In this document: positions 7,751-15,236 of the stretch, piece by piece
Layout: each line of letters begins with the position of its first letter
Position numbering within the stretch: position 1 is the first letter of the stretch
The notes under the pieces: model-generated
What the model was told of the DNA's origin: nothing
What the model saw: only the letters and a program-made list of their open reading frames with translations
Databases searched by the model: none
Translations under genes and position numbers: made by a program
Origin: Candidatus Cellulosilyticum pullistercoris
GTDB lineage: Bacteria; Bacillota; Clostridia; Lachnospirales; Cellulosilyticaceae
DNA length: 21,217 bases
Assembly: GCA_018883705.1 (NCBI GenBank)
Contig: JAHLFQ010000065.1
Coordinates: 1-21,217, forward strand
Reading direction: 5' to 3'

Positions 7751-7820
7751 TTGATCAACTCCATTTGTGATATAAGGTAAATTCGTTCTATCCTCTTATG
7801 GCATCATTATAAACTATAAA

Positions 7821-8990
7821 TTAAAAAAACTTAAAACTTTTTATTTCTTCTATACTCTTAAACATCTCTTCCGATACTTTTTTTGTTTCAAACATCAAGG
7901 CTTCTGCTTGACTCACATTATTTTCCTCTAAGGCTTCAATGACATCATGAGCATTTTTATGAAGTACTTTATGTATAGAATCAATTGCTTGCCATCTTTC
8001 TTTAATGCTACTATTTCTCCCTGCTTCAAGACCTACTTGCTCTGCCACTGTACTTATATATTCTGAATCACCTCTAATAACCTCTATAGCATCTCTCACC
8101 TCTTGAATAGACGCATGAATCTCTTTCATCATCTGACCAAGTTCTACTACCTTTTTCATGTTTTTTTCAACATGGTCAGTCCCTTTTTCAAAAGTCTTAT
8201 TTACAGATTCTATCTTTTCACTCATCGCTTCAATAGATTGTTTGGTTGCTTCTGTACTCTTAATACTTTCTGAGGTTGCCTCTCTAATGGCTACTGTAAA
8301 GTCTTGCATATAACTAAGTTTTTGTTTTGTTCCCTTTGCTAGATTTCTAATTTCTTCGGCTACTACTGCAAAACCTCTTCCTTGTTCACCTGCTCTAGCT
8401 GCCTCTATACTTGCATTGAGTGCTAATAAATTCGTTTGTTCTGCTATATCTCTTACGCCCTCAACCATTTCATCTACCTTACTGGACATCTCTTGAAGCA
8501 GATTAATTTTATCCCACATCATTTGTGCATTTTCAGCAATCATGTTTTTTAGCTTAGAAATTTCTTGAATATCAATTAAATTTTGTTGAACACTTTCTAT
8601 AAGTACATGAGACTGATCGCTAATATATGTAATATTACTTGTATTATGTTCTACTGCTTTAGTCATTTCATAGAAATTAGAATTGATTTTTTCTATAGCT
8701 ACCCTATTATTGTTACTGCTTTTAATCATTCCCTTAACAATTTCACTCAGTTGCTTTGCTGAAAAAGTCATATTTACATCAACTTCACTCAGACTTACAC
8801 TTCGTTTTAAAATTTGCAAAGCAATCTCTATACAAGCATCCTTTTTTATAAATACTTCATCTAGTATCTGTAGCACTTCTTTAAGTCTATTATCTTTTAT
8901 CACAGGTACTATTGCTTTTTCCCCTGCTATAATAGCCTCTAAATAGGTGGTAATCTGTTCTAAATCTTTATTTCTAAATAGTTGTACCAT
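7821..8990 (-). CDS. Soluble methyl-accepting chemotaxis protein
   Basis: A 389-aa cytoplasmic chemoreceptor. The signalling hairpin tip, EQTNLLALNASIEAARAG followed by GRGFAVVAEEIRNLAKGT, is the invariant CheA/CheW contact region. Long heptad coiled coil extends on each side. There is no membrane segment, so it senses an intracellular signal or acts with a partner. The first ~85 residues are helical with no PAS, GAF or globin motif I can recognise, and the last ~45 residues (ALEENNVSQAEALMFETKK region) form another helical stretch. The frame is open to an ATG at 9005, but that codon lies within the Shine-Dalgarno region; AAGGAGG 5 nt before ATG 8990 decides the start. No che genes are nearby. 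Confidence 0.92.
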   Translation of the reverse strand: MVQLFRNKDLEQITTYLEAIIAGEKAIVPVIKDNRLKEVLQILDEVFIKKDACIEIALQILKRSVSLSEVDVNMTFSAKQLSEIVKGMIKSSNNNRVAIEKINSNFYEMTKAVEHNTSNITYISDQSHVLIESVQQNLIDIQEISKLKNMIAENAQMMWDKINLLQEMSSKVDEMVEGVRDIAEQTNLLALNASIEAARAGEQGRGFAVVAEEIRNLAKGTKQKLSYMQDFTVAIREATSESIKSTEATKQSIEAMSEKIESVNKTFEKGTDHVEKNMKKVVELGQMMKEIHASIQEVRDAIEVIRGDSEYISTVAEQVGLEAGRNSSIKERWQAIDSIHKVLHKNAHDVIEALEENNVSQAEALMFETKKVSEEMFKSIEEIKSFKFF

Positions 8991-9160
8991 AACTTCCTCC
9001 TTCATGTATTTTATCTAGTTAAATCCTATTATACTCTCTTTATATTTTTTCACATAGTAATTAATATATATTATTATAAAATATTTATACTTATCTATTA
9101 ATATATCAAAAAAGTATTATTTTATAGTTAGTCCTTCTTAATATCCTAATAACTAAAAAT

Positions 9161-9200
9161 AAAAGTCCCTTCTCTTAAATGATTAAGAGAAGGGACTTTT
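9161..9200 (-). terminator. Terminator after the aminotransferase
   Basis: An 18-bp perfect stem, AAAAGTCCCTTCTCTTAA / TTAAGAGAAGGGACTTTT, with a 4-nt loop, is followed on the minus strand by a U-rich tail. It lies 13 bp beyond the aminotransferase stop. The rest of 8991-9160 is very AT-rich; it contains a TATAAT near 9030 that may serve the chemoreceptor. Confidence 0.93.
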
Positions 9201-9213
9201 ATTTTGTTTTATT

Positions 9214-10407
9214 TTAGATATTTTGATATTCATCTGCTAACTTTTTAAATGCTGTAAAAGAACGCTCAAGCATAGATTGATCTACACAATATGAAATACG
9301 GACATAACCTGGGCAACCAAAATCATCACCTGCTACTAATAGTAAATCGTATGCCTTGGCTTTCTCACAAAAGGCTACAGCATCTTCTTCCATTGCTTTT
9401 ACAAATAAATAAAATGCACCATCTGGGTGTACACATTCAAAGCCAAGCTCTGTTAACTTATTATACAGTAAATCACGGTTTGCTTTATAAACATCCATAT
9501 CAGAAGTTTGCCCCATGCACTTTAAAATGACTTTTTGGAACAAGCTTGGTGCACATACAAAGCCTAATACTCTCGCTGCACCACAAATTGCTGCATAAAG
9601 TTTTTTACTTTCTGCCACCTCATCAGGCACAAGGATATAACCAATCCTATCACCTGGTAAAGATAATGATTTACTATAAGAATAACATACAATGGTGTTA
9701 TCATAGTATTTTGTAATATAAGGTACTTTAGTATGATCATAAGCAATTTCCCTATAAGGTTCATCAGAAATTAAAATAATTGGATGACCATATTCTTCTG
9801 ATTTACGCTTTAACAAGTCGCTTATCTTAATAATCGTTTCTTCTGTATAAATAACACCAGATGGATTATTCGGTGAATTAATAATTACTGCTTTTGTATG
9901 CGCATTAATAGCTGCTTCTAACCCCTCAAAGTTTACTTGAAAAGATGCTAAGTCTGGTGCTACGACAACTAGCTTACCACCATTTCCTTCTGTAAATACT
10001 CTATACTCGGGAAAGAAAGGTGCAATCGCAATAAATTCATCTTCTGACGATTCTACTAAAGCTTTAATACTGATACATAAAGAAGCTGCAGCACCACAAG
10101 TCATATAAAAATTATCTGCACTGACATTAAGACCATAAGTTTTATTTAAATACTCTGCTAGACCTTTTCTTACTTCTAAATCTCCTTGGGCTGAAGTATA
10201 ACCATGAATAGCTGAAGATTCTTCTGTTTCTAGAATTTCTAAAATGGATTCTTTAACACATGCTGGAGCTGGAACAGTAGGATTACCAATACTAAAATCA
10301 AATACATTCTCTTTTCCTACTATCGCAGCACGCTTTTTACCATATTCAAATAACTCACGAATTGTAGAACGTTTACTTCCTAACTCATACATTGCTTCTG
10401 ATATCAT
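9214..10407 (-). CDS. Pyridoxal-phosphate-dependent aminotransferase, class I/II
   Basis: A 397-aa fold-type I aminotransferase of the aspartate aminotransferase superfamily. It has the glycine-rich cofactor turn at YMTCGAAAS (101-109), the NSPNNPSG loop with Asn181 (177-184), Asp215 in ISDEPY, the Schiff-base Lys246 in SYSKSLSLPGDRIGY with phosphate-binding Arg254, and the substrate carboxylate Arg370 near the C-terminus (CPGYVRISYC). The set of residues is complete, so it should be active; the amino donor cannot be assigned. AGGAGG lies 5 nt before ATG 10407. It starts 33 bp after the ZIP transporter stop on the same strand, so the two are probably cotranscribed, and a terminator follows it. 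The functional link between them is not obvious. Confidence 0.93.
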   Translation of the reverse strand: MISEAMYELGSKRSTIRELFEYGKKRAAIVGKENVFDFSIGNPTVPAPACVKESILEILETEESSAIHGYTSAQGDLEVRKGLAEYLNKTYGLNVSADNFYMTCGAAASLCISIKALVESSEDEFIAIAPFFPEYRVFTEGNGGKLVVVAPDLASFQVNFEGLEAAINAHTKAVIINSPNNPSGVIYTEETIIKISDLLKRKSEEYGHPIILISDEPYREIAYDHTKVPYITKYYDNTIVCYSYSKSLSLPGDRIGYILVPDEVAESKKLYAAICGAARVLGFVCAPSLFQKVILKCMGQTSDMDVYKANRDLLYNKLTELGFECVHPDGAFYLFVKAMEEDAVAFCEKAKAYDLLLVAGDDFGCPGYVRISYCVDQSMLERSFTAFKKLADEYQNI

Positions 10408-10440
10408 TTCTACCTCCTAAAATGCTATTTTTCATTCTAT

Positions 10441-11223
10441 TTATCCTAATGCAATATCAAGAATCATCATAATCACAAATCCAATGGCTACTCCTATCGT
10501 TCCAACATTAGAATGTTCTCCTGCCTGTGATTCTGGAATTAACTCTTCAACAACAACATAAATCATTGCACCTGCTGCAAAAGCCAATAAATAAGGTAGA
10601 ATAGGTACAACTATACGTGTTAGTAATATTGTTATAACTGCCGCTATAGGTTCCACTACTCCTGACAATGCACCATAGGTAAAAGCTCTTTTACTAGTCA
10701 ATCCCTCACTTTTTAGTGGTAAGGATATAATAGCACCCTCAGGGAAGTTTTGAATGGCAATACCAATAGATAATGCAAATGCACCAGCTAATGATATTGC
10801 TATATTTTCTGTGGTTAATCCTGCAAATACAACACCTACTGCCATACCTTCCGGAATATTATGAAGCGTCACAGCAAGTACAAGCATTGTTGATTTCTTT
10901 AAATTAGCCTTGATTCCTTCTGGCTTTTCTTTGTCCATATGTAAATGAGGCATGATACTATCTAATACTAATAAAAATAATATCCCTAATAAAAATCCAA
11001 CTGATGCTGGTAACCATGGCGTCTTTCCCTGCTCTTCTGCCATCTCAATAGCTGGTATAAGAAGTGACCATACTGATGCTGCTATCATAACACCTGATGC
11101 AAAACCTAAAAGTGCCTTTTGAAGCGATGTATTCATTTCATTTTTTAATAAGAATACCATTCCCGCACCTAATACGGTTCCTATCAATGGAATCATAATC
11201 CCAATTATAATCTCTCTACTCAT
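10441..11223 (-). CDS. ZIP family metal transporter (GufA-like)
   Basis: A 260-aa membrane protein of the ZIP family, which brings divalent metals such as zinc, iron or manganese into the cytoplasm. About eight hydrophobic segments are visible. Metal-binding motifs are HNIPEGMAVG in the fourth and QNFPEGAII in the fifth segment. VVEELIPES near the C-terminus is also typical of the GufA/ZupT branch. The cytoplasmic loop before the fourth segment carries MPHLHMDKEKPEG, a small histidine cluster. The frame extends to a TTG at 11238, but GGAGG 8 nt before ATG 11223 sets the start. It is the first gene of a pair with the aminotransferase. A 27-bp palindrome lies 36 bp upstream and may be an operator. 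Confidence 0.93.
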   Translation of the reverse strand: MSREIIIGIMIPLIGTVLGAGMVFLLKNEMNTSLQKALLGFASGVMIAASVWSLLIPAIEMAEEQGKTPWLPASVGFLLGILFLLVLDSIMPHLHMDKEKPEGIKANLKKSTMLVLAVTLHNIPEGMAVGVVFAGLTTENIAISLAGAFALSIGIAIQNFPEGAIISLPLKSEGLTSKRAFTYGALSGVVEPIAAVITILLTRIVVPILPYLLAFAAGAMIYVVVEELIPESQAGEHSNVGTIGVAIGFVIMMILDIALG

Positions 11224-11259
11224 ACTACTTACCTCCAATTCACTCCATTTTAAGTATAA

Positions 11260-11286
11260 TATAATAAATTAAATTAATTTATTATA
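11260..11286. repeat. 27-bp perfect palindrome upstream of the ZIP gene
   Basis: Arms TATAATAAATTAA and TTAATTTATTATA (13 bp each) flank one central base. It contains only A and T, so part of the symmetry could reflect local composition. Its position in the 5' region of a metal transporter gene suggests an operator; it does not match a Fur, Zur or MntR consensus that I can recognise. Confidence 0.5.
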
Positions 11287-11366
11287 CGTTATATGTATGA
11301 TATATAATTGCATACTACACCATTTGTAGTTTTTTTTCTACTATTTATAGAATTTTGACTCTAACA

Positions 11367-11421
11367 AAAAAGGTAATTATGTCTTCTTCCTTAGGAAGCA
11401 TTTTGCCATAATTACCTTTTT
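11367..11421 (-). terminator. Terminator after the nitroreductase gene
   Basis: A 15-bp stem, AAAAAGGTAATTATG / CATAATTACCTTTTT, encloses a smaller CTTCC-TTA-GGAAG hairpin, with T runs on both strands. It lies 3 bp past the nitroreductase stop and closes the apparent four-gene unit that begins at 14885. Confidence 0.9.
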
Positions 11422-11423
11422 AT

Positions 11424-11942
11424 TTATTCTACAATCTTAATAATCCCTTTTTTACTCACATCTTGTTTTATTTCTGTCGCTGAATAACCAAGTGCAGCCA
11501 CACCATAAACCACATGACTTTCAGGTATGCCTACCTCTTGAAGATAACTTCTTATCTCCGGCTCATCGCAAATATCTTTTAATTGGTTAATCCATACAGA
11601 ACCAATTCCAAAAGAATTTGCTGCTAAAAACATATTTTCTAAAGCACAGGCATTATCTTCTCTTCCCCAATTACTTTCTCGTTCATTAGATGCAAGTACA
11701 ATAACTGCTGGATTATAAAAGTTATAACCTTTTCTCTTTAAAATTTTTTCGATTAATTTTGCAAGTATCTGTATTTTATCTCGATTAACAATAGCTGTGA
11801 ATTGCCAAGTTTGCTTATTCATGCCACTTGGTGCATAAATAGCCGCTTGTAAGATTTGATCTAATACTTCTCTTGAAATATCTTGCTCACTAAACGCTCT
11901 AACACTTCTACGAGTTAAAATATTTTTCATGACTTCATTCAT
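11424..11942 (-). CDS. Nitroreductase family protein
   Basis: A 172-aa FMN-dependent oxidoreductase of the nitroreductase family, reducing nitro compounds, quinones or similar substrates with NAD(P)H. The N-terminal FMN-phosphate motif is TRRSVRAF (10-17), the substrate/FMN loop is APSGMNKQTWQF (37-48), and ALGYSA near residue 155 is the usual C-terminal block. It is short, as in the compact single-domain members. GGGAGG lies 8 nt before ATG 11942. It begins 53 bp after the EamA transporter stop and is the last gene before a strong terminator. Its place in a string of pump and acetyltransferase genes suggests detoxification, but that is inferred from the neighbours. Confidence 0.92.
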   Translation of the reverse strand: MNEVMKNILTRRSVRAFSEQDISREVLDQILQAAIYAPSGMNKQTWQFTAIVNRDKIQILAKLIEKILKRKGYNFYNPAVIVLASNERESNWGREDNACALENMFLAANSFGIGSVWINQLKDICDEPEIRSYLQEVGIPESHVVYGVAALGYSATEIKQDVSKKGIIKIVE

Positions 11943-11995
11943 TTTCTTTACCTCCCAAACTTTTTATAACTTACTTTATTATATCTTGCTTTAAT

Positions 11996-12856
11996 CTAAA
12001 ATAATAGTGATAGCGTCCCTACTACAATCATGATAAGGCCTATTGTTGACTTCTTATTAAGTTTTTCATTAAATACAATATACGAAAATGCTACTGTTAC
12101 AAGTATACTGAGTTTATCAATAGGTACTACAATACTCGCTGGCCCTGTCTGCAATGCTCTATAATAACATAGCCATGAACCACCCGTAGCAACTCCTGAT
12201 AACACAAGAAATAACCAACTTCTTTTATCTATATCTTTAATTGTGTTTTGTTTACCTGTTACAAATACCACAATCCATGCCATGATTAAGACAACAATCG
12301 TACGAATAGCTGTTCCCAATGTAGAATCTACACCTTCTATCCCTACCTTCCCTAAGATAGACGTTAAACTTGCAAAGATTGCCGAGCCTAAGGCATACCA
12401 TAACCACATTCTATTTTTTGTCTCTCTTCTTACTTCTTCTTTTTTCTGGATCATGAGATATGTACCCATTCCAATCAAAATCATTGCTATGAATTTGATA
12501 AGTGTAATACCTTCTCCTAAAATAATAAACGCTAGAACCATAGTAAGAATCGTACTAGATTTATCGATAGGTGTTACCTTATTAATATCTCCTATCTGTA
12601 AGGCTTTAAAATAACATAGCCATGATGCACCCGTTGATATACCTGATAAAATAAGAAAAACTAAGGTTTTCACACTCATATCTAAAATGATACTTTGTGT
12701 GCCTGAAATAAACACCATCATCCATGAAAATATAAGCACAATTATAGTCCTAAGTGCTGTTGCCACATTAGAATCTGTATTCTTAATACCACACTTTGCC
12801 AAAATTGCTGTAATTCCTGCAAAAAGTGCTGAACCAAATGCAAATAATATCCACAT
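11996..12856 (-). CDS. EamA/DMT family transporter
   Basis: A 286-aa inner-membrane protein with ten hydrophobic segments in two tandem EamA repeats of ~140 residues. The repeats are clearly alike: LAKCGIKNTDSNVATALRTI against LGKVGIEGVDSTLGTAIRTI, LSGISTGASWLCYFKALQIG against LSGVATGGSWLCYYRALQTG, and VTPIDKSSTI against VVPIDKLSIL. A short cytoplasmic linker rich in Lys/Glu/Arg joins the halves. Members export metabolites or amino acids or drugs; the substrate is not predictable. GGGAGG lies 8 nt before ATG 12856. Gaps of 44 bp to the acetyltransferase upstream and 53 bp to the nitroreductase downstream, all on one strand, support cotranscription. Confidence 0.93.
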   Translation of the reverse strand: MWILFAFGSALFAGITAILAKCGIKNTDSNVATALRTIIVLIFSWMMVFISGTQSIILDMSVKTLVFLILSGISTGASWLCYFKALQIGDINKVTPIDKSSTILTMVLAFIILGEGITLIKFIAMILIGMGTYLMIQKKEEVRRETKNRMWLWYALGSAIFASLTSILGKVGIEGVDSTLGTAIRTIVVLIMAWIVVFVTGKQNTIKDIDKRSWLFLVLSGVATGGSWLCYYRALQTGPASIVVPIDKLSILVTVAFSYIVFNEKLNKKSTIGLIMIVVGTLSLLF

Positions 12857-12900
12857 CCTACTTTCCTCCCAAGTCTTTTACATTTGATATGATTATAAAG

Positions 12901-13503
12901 TTAATTTCTATAAAGCTCTTTTTGTTGTAGCCAAAATTCCCTATCCTTTTCCGTAATTTCTCTAATCACTTTGCAAGGATTACCCGCTGCAATGACACCG
13001 GATGGAATATCTTTTGTCACAACAGATCCAGAACCGATTACCACATTACTCCCAATCGTTACCCCTGGGTTAATAACTGTACTGCCTCCTACCCATACAT
13101 CATCACCGATAGTAACTGGCTTTCCATATTCTAGTAGTGTATTACGAACCCCTGCATCAATAGGGTGTCCTGCCGTATAAATCGTTACACGTGGCCCAAA
13201 CATTACATTATTGCCTATCTTTACTTTATTAACATCTAAAATGATACAGTCATAATTCGCAAAGAAATTCTCACCTATTGAAATATGACAACCATAATCG
13301 CATCTAAAAGGAGGCTCAATATAATATTGCTTGCCTGTTTTTTCAAAGAGTTCTCCTATTAATTGTTTTCTATACTCTATTTCTTCTTCTGTTGTTGTAT
13401 TAAACAACCTAGTAAGACGTAGTGATTTTTTATGCTCTTCAACTAACTCTTTATCTGATGCCAGATATAAATTTCCTGATAACATTCTCTCTTTTTCTGT
13501 CAT
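12901..13503 (-). CDS. Sugar O-acetyltransferase, Maa/LacA type
   Basis: A 200-aa trimeric left-handed beta-helix acetyltransferase that moves acetyl from acetyl-CoA to a sugar hydroxyl. The N-terminal helical 'mac' domain begins EKERMLSGNLYLASDKEL; hexapeptide repeats follow (IGENFF, IGNNVMFGP, IGDDVWVGGSTVINPGVTIG, IGSNVVIGSGSVVTKDIPSG). His113 in YTAGHPID is the expected general base, and AAGNPCKVIRE closes the CoA-binding end. Length is normal for maltose/galactoside acetyltransferases. GGAGGG lies 8 nt before ATG 13503. It sits between a MATE pump and an EamA transporter. A detoxifying acetylation of a sugar-like compound would fit this setting, but it may be a generic enzyme. Confidence 0.94.
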   Translation of the reverse strand: MTEKERMLSGNLYLASDKELVEEHKKSLRLTRLFNTTTEEEIEYRKQLIGELFEKTGKQYYIEPPFRCDYGCHISIGENFFANYDCIILDVNKVKIGNNVMFGPRVTIYTAGHPIDAGVRNTLLEYGKPVTIGDDVWVGGSTVINPGVTIGSNVVIGSGSVVTKDIPSGVIAAGNPCKVIREITEKDREFWLQQKELYRN

Positions 13504-13553
13504 TTTCTTATCCCTCCATTTTATTTGTAATCTCTAAAACTATAACTAATATA

Positions 13554-14885
13554 TCATAATTTTGAATTACTAGTTAGATTAAGCTTCTTTATAGAAAATA
13601 GATGAACTCCTGTAAAAATAGTAGCAATTGCTTCAGCAAAAACAAAAGCTAACCATACCCCATTCATGCCTAACCAATTTGAAAGGATAAAAACTAGTGG
13701 AATAATGGCAATACATCCTCTTATAATAGAAATTAGAAATGCTTTTTTAGGTTGTTCGATAGCACTTAAAAAGGCACAAGCTACAATATTAAGGCCTGCA
13801 AAGAAAAATCCCACAAAATATAACTGAAAACCTTTTATAGCAATAGGAATCAATACTTGATTATTCTCACTATTGAATGCTGAAATAATATTTTCAGAAC
13901 CTACAAAAACTAAACTATACACAAGGGTAGCAATTACTGAAGATAAGATAAAAGCATAACCTAATACATGCTTTAATAAATTTTGATCTTTAGTGCCATA
14001 ACCATGACTTGCAAGTGGTTGTATTCCTTGTGCAATCCCTGTAAATATAGCAGTTACAACAAGAGCAAAATTAGCAACAATGCCATATGCTGCTACACCT
14101 ACATTCCCCTCAAGCCTTAAAATGACAAGATTAAATATAATTAATACAATGCCTGATGAAACCTCTGTGATAAATGCAGATAACCCAAGACTTAAAATAC
14201 TTCCTATAGATTTTATACTTACTTTACTTCTTACAAGTTTAAGCTTACTGTGCCTCTTTAAGAAATGAAGCGATAAAACTCCCATGCTTATAATAGGCGC
14301 TAGGCCTGTTGCAAAAGCTGCTCCAAACATTCCCATGCCTAAAGGGAAAATAAAAACATAATCCAGTACAATATTTGAAAGGCTTCCTAAAATCATTGCC
14401 GCCATAGAAAGTTTAGGGTTACCATCATTACGAACCAATGCAAGAAACACATTATTTAAAATAAAGCAAGGCGAAAAACACATGATAGTAGTTAAATATG
14501 TAACTGTCATAGAAAGTGTACTTTCATCTGCACCAAGTAGTTTTGCAATAGCTGTAGTAAAAAATATGCCAATCAGTGTAAATCCTATTCCTACACCTAA
14601 TCCAGTTTCAAATGTATGGGTAAAGATCTCATTGGCTTCTTCATATCTATTTTGAGCTTTTAAAATAGCATATTTGGTTGCTCCTCCCATACCAATCATT
14701 AACCCTGCCCCATTTATAATACAATAAATCGAGATAGAAAAATTGAGTGCAGCAAGACCATTTGCTCCCAATGCATTAGAAACAAAAAATGTGTCTGCAA
14801 GAATATAACAAGATAATCCAATCATTCCTAGCACATTAAGACTTACATATTTTAGAAAACTTTTTAATAAAACATTTTTATTCAT
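13554..14885 (-). CDS. MATE family efflux transporter
   Basis: A 443-aa membrane antiporter with about 12 hydrophobic segments. The N-terminal half contains LGMIGLSCYILADTFFVSNA and GLMIGMGGATKYAILKAQNR; the second half has the equivalent GIAQGIQPLASHGYGTKDQN. It differs clearly from the MATE at 5665-7017 and belongs to another branch; the substrate is unknown. ATG 14885 has AAGGGGG 7 nt upstream. It is the first gene of an apparent unit continuing with an acetyltransferase (50-bp gap), an EamA transporter and a nitroreductase. The ~225-nt transcribed leader in front of it holds two terminator hairpins and two candidate leader peptides, so its expression is probably conditional on events in the leader. 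Confidence 0.94.
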   Translation of the reverse strand: MNKNVLLKSFLKYVSLNVLGMIGLSCYILADTFFVSNALGANGLAALNFSISIYCIINGAGLMIGMGGATKYAILKAQNRYEEANEIFTHTFETGLGVGIGFTLIGIFFTTAIAKLLGADESTLSMTVTYLTTIMCFSPCFILNNVFLALVRNDGNPKLSMAAMILGSLSNIVLDYVFIFPLGMGMFGAAFATGLAPIISMGVLSLHFLKRHSKLKLVRSKVSIKSIGSILSLGLSAFITEVSSGIVLIIFNLVILRLEGNVGVAAYGIVANFALVVTAIFTGIAQGIQPLASHGYGTKDQNLLKHVLGYAFILSSVIATLVYSLVFVGSENIISAFNSENNQVLIPIAIKGFQLYFVGFFFAGLNIVACAFLSAIEQPKKAFLISIIRGCIAIIPLVFILSNWLGMNGVWLAFVFAEAIATIFTGVHLFSIKKLNLTSNSKL

Positions 14886-14916
14886 CCTATAACCCCCTTA
14901 TGTTATCTCTTACAAT

Positions 14917-14969
14917 AAAAAATGCTTACACAACATCCCTTCATCAACCTAATGAAATGTGTTTAAGCA
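14917..14969 (-). terminator. Second (gene-proximal) terminator hairpin of the MATE leader
   Basis: In the minus-strand RNA, UGCUUAAACACAU pairs imperfectly with AUGUUGUGUAAGCA, with an inner UUCAU/AUGAA helix, followed by UUUUUU. It ends only 32 bp before the MATE ATG, so it can act only as an attenuator. Its 5' arm base GCUUAA can instead pair with UUAAGC at 14998-15003, a possible antiterminator. Confidence 0.75.
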
Positions 14970-14971
14970 AG

Positions 14972-15022
14972 CTATCGTATTTTGTATTTAAATTCAAGCT
15001 TAATAAATAAAAATCGCCCCAT
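14972..15022 (-). CDS. Candidate leader peptide B
   Basis: A 16-codon frame, MGRFLFIKLEFKYKIR, with an AAGGA site 6 nt before the ATG. The ATG lies in the 3' arm of the first terminator hairpin and the TAG stop is 3 nt before the 5' arm of the second. A ribosome finishing or stalling on this frame would cover the second hairpin's 5' arm and prevent termination. There is no family evidence for so short a peptide; the call rests on position, ribosome site and hairpin overlap. Confidence 0.45.
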   Translation of the reverse strand: MGRFLFIKLEFKYKIR

Positions 15023-15061
15023 CTTTATTCCTTCAAAGGCCTAACGGAATAAAATAGGACG
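15010..15061 (-). terminator. First terminator hairpin of the MATE leader
   Basis: The minus RNA CGUCCUAUUUUAUUCC (15046-15061) pairs over 16 positions, with four G-U pairs and one bulged A, with GGAAUAAAGAUGGGGCG (15015-15031). It is followed by AUUUUUAUUUAUU. The loop is 14 nt. It lies about 50-100 nt after the predicted transcription start. Confidence 0.75.
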
Positions 15062-15087
15062 TCTAGTTGATATGACTCGGCAGCCAT
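15025..15087 (-). CDS. Candidate leader peptide A
   Basis: A 20-codon frame, MAAESYQLDVLFYSVRPLKE, whose codons run through the 5' arm and loop of the first terminator and whose TAA is in its 3' arm. The stop is 2 nt before the ATG of candidate peptide B, a spacing that would allow coupled reinitiation. A weakness is that the sequence before its ATG is A/T-rich with no convincing ribosome site. Confidence 0.3.
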   Translation of the reverse strand: MAAESYQLDVLFYSVRPLKE

Positions 15088-15116
15088 ATATTTATTTTAT
15101 TTACTTTATTTTTTGT

Positions 15117-15145
15117 ATAGTATCATACTCCTTAATAAAAACCAA
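15117..15145 (-). promoter_or_regulatory. Promoter of the MATE leader and operon
   Basis: Minus strand TTGGTT (15140-15145), exactly 17 bp, then TACTAT (15117-15122). A start near 15110 would give a leader of ~225 nt before the MATE ATG. The remaining sequence of 14886-15236 is the leader plus the terminator at 15174-15223. Confidence 0.6.
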
Positions 15146-15173
15146 TCGCTTTATCCTTCAAAACGTATCCTAT

Positions 15174-15223
15174 AAAAACACCCTATGCTTATTTCTTTGA
15201 AACCTAAGAAAATAAGCATAGGG
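15174..15223 (-). terminator. Terminator after the 110-aa small gene
   Basis: A 14-bp perfect stem, CCCTATGCTTATTT / AAATAAGCATAGGG, is followed on the minus strand by UGUUUUUAU. It lies 13 bp past the stop of the small gene and separates it from the attenuated MATE leader. Confidence 0.92.
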
Positions 15224-15236
15224 TATATACAAAACT

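Noticed and set aside
11314..11338. ACTACA-N5-TGTAGT followed by T8, terminator-like on the plus strand
   Set aside because: No plus-strand gene precedes it and the stem is only 6 bp, so I do not call it a terminator; it is kept only as a possible operator.
12243..12614. 123-aa open frame on the plus strand
   Set aside because: Antisense to the EamA transporter with no ribosome site; the transporter's two matching repeats leave no doubt about the coding strand.
14913..14946. Third mini-frame in the MATE leader (MLCKHFLL)
   Set aside because: The purine run touches its ATG, leaving no spacing for initiation, and the frame is only eight codons.
14886..15110. Known riboswitch or T-box in the MATE leader
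   Set aside because: No T-box AGGGUGG element and no guanidine, preQ1 or SAM aptamer signature could be found; hairpins and short frames explain it better.
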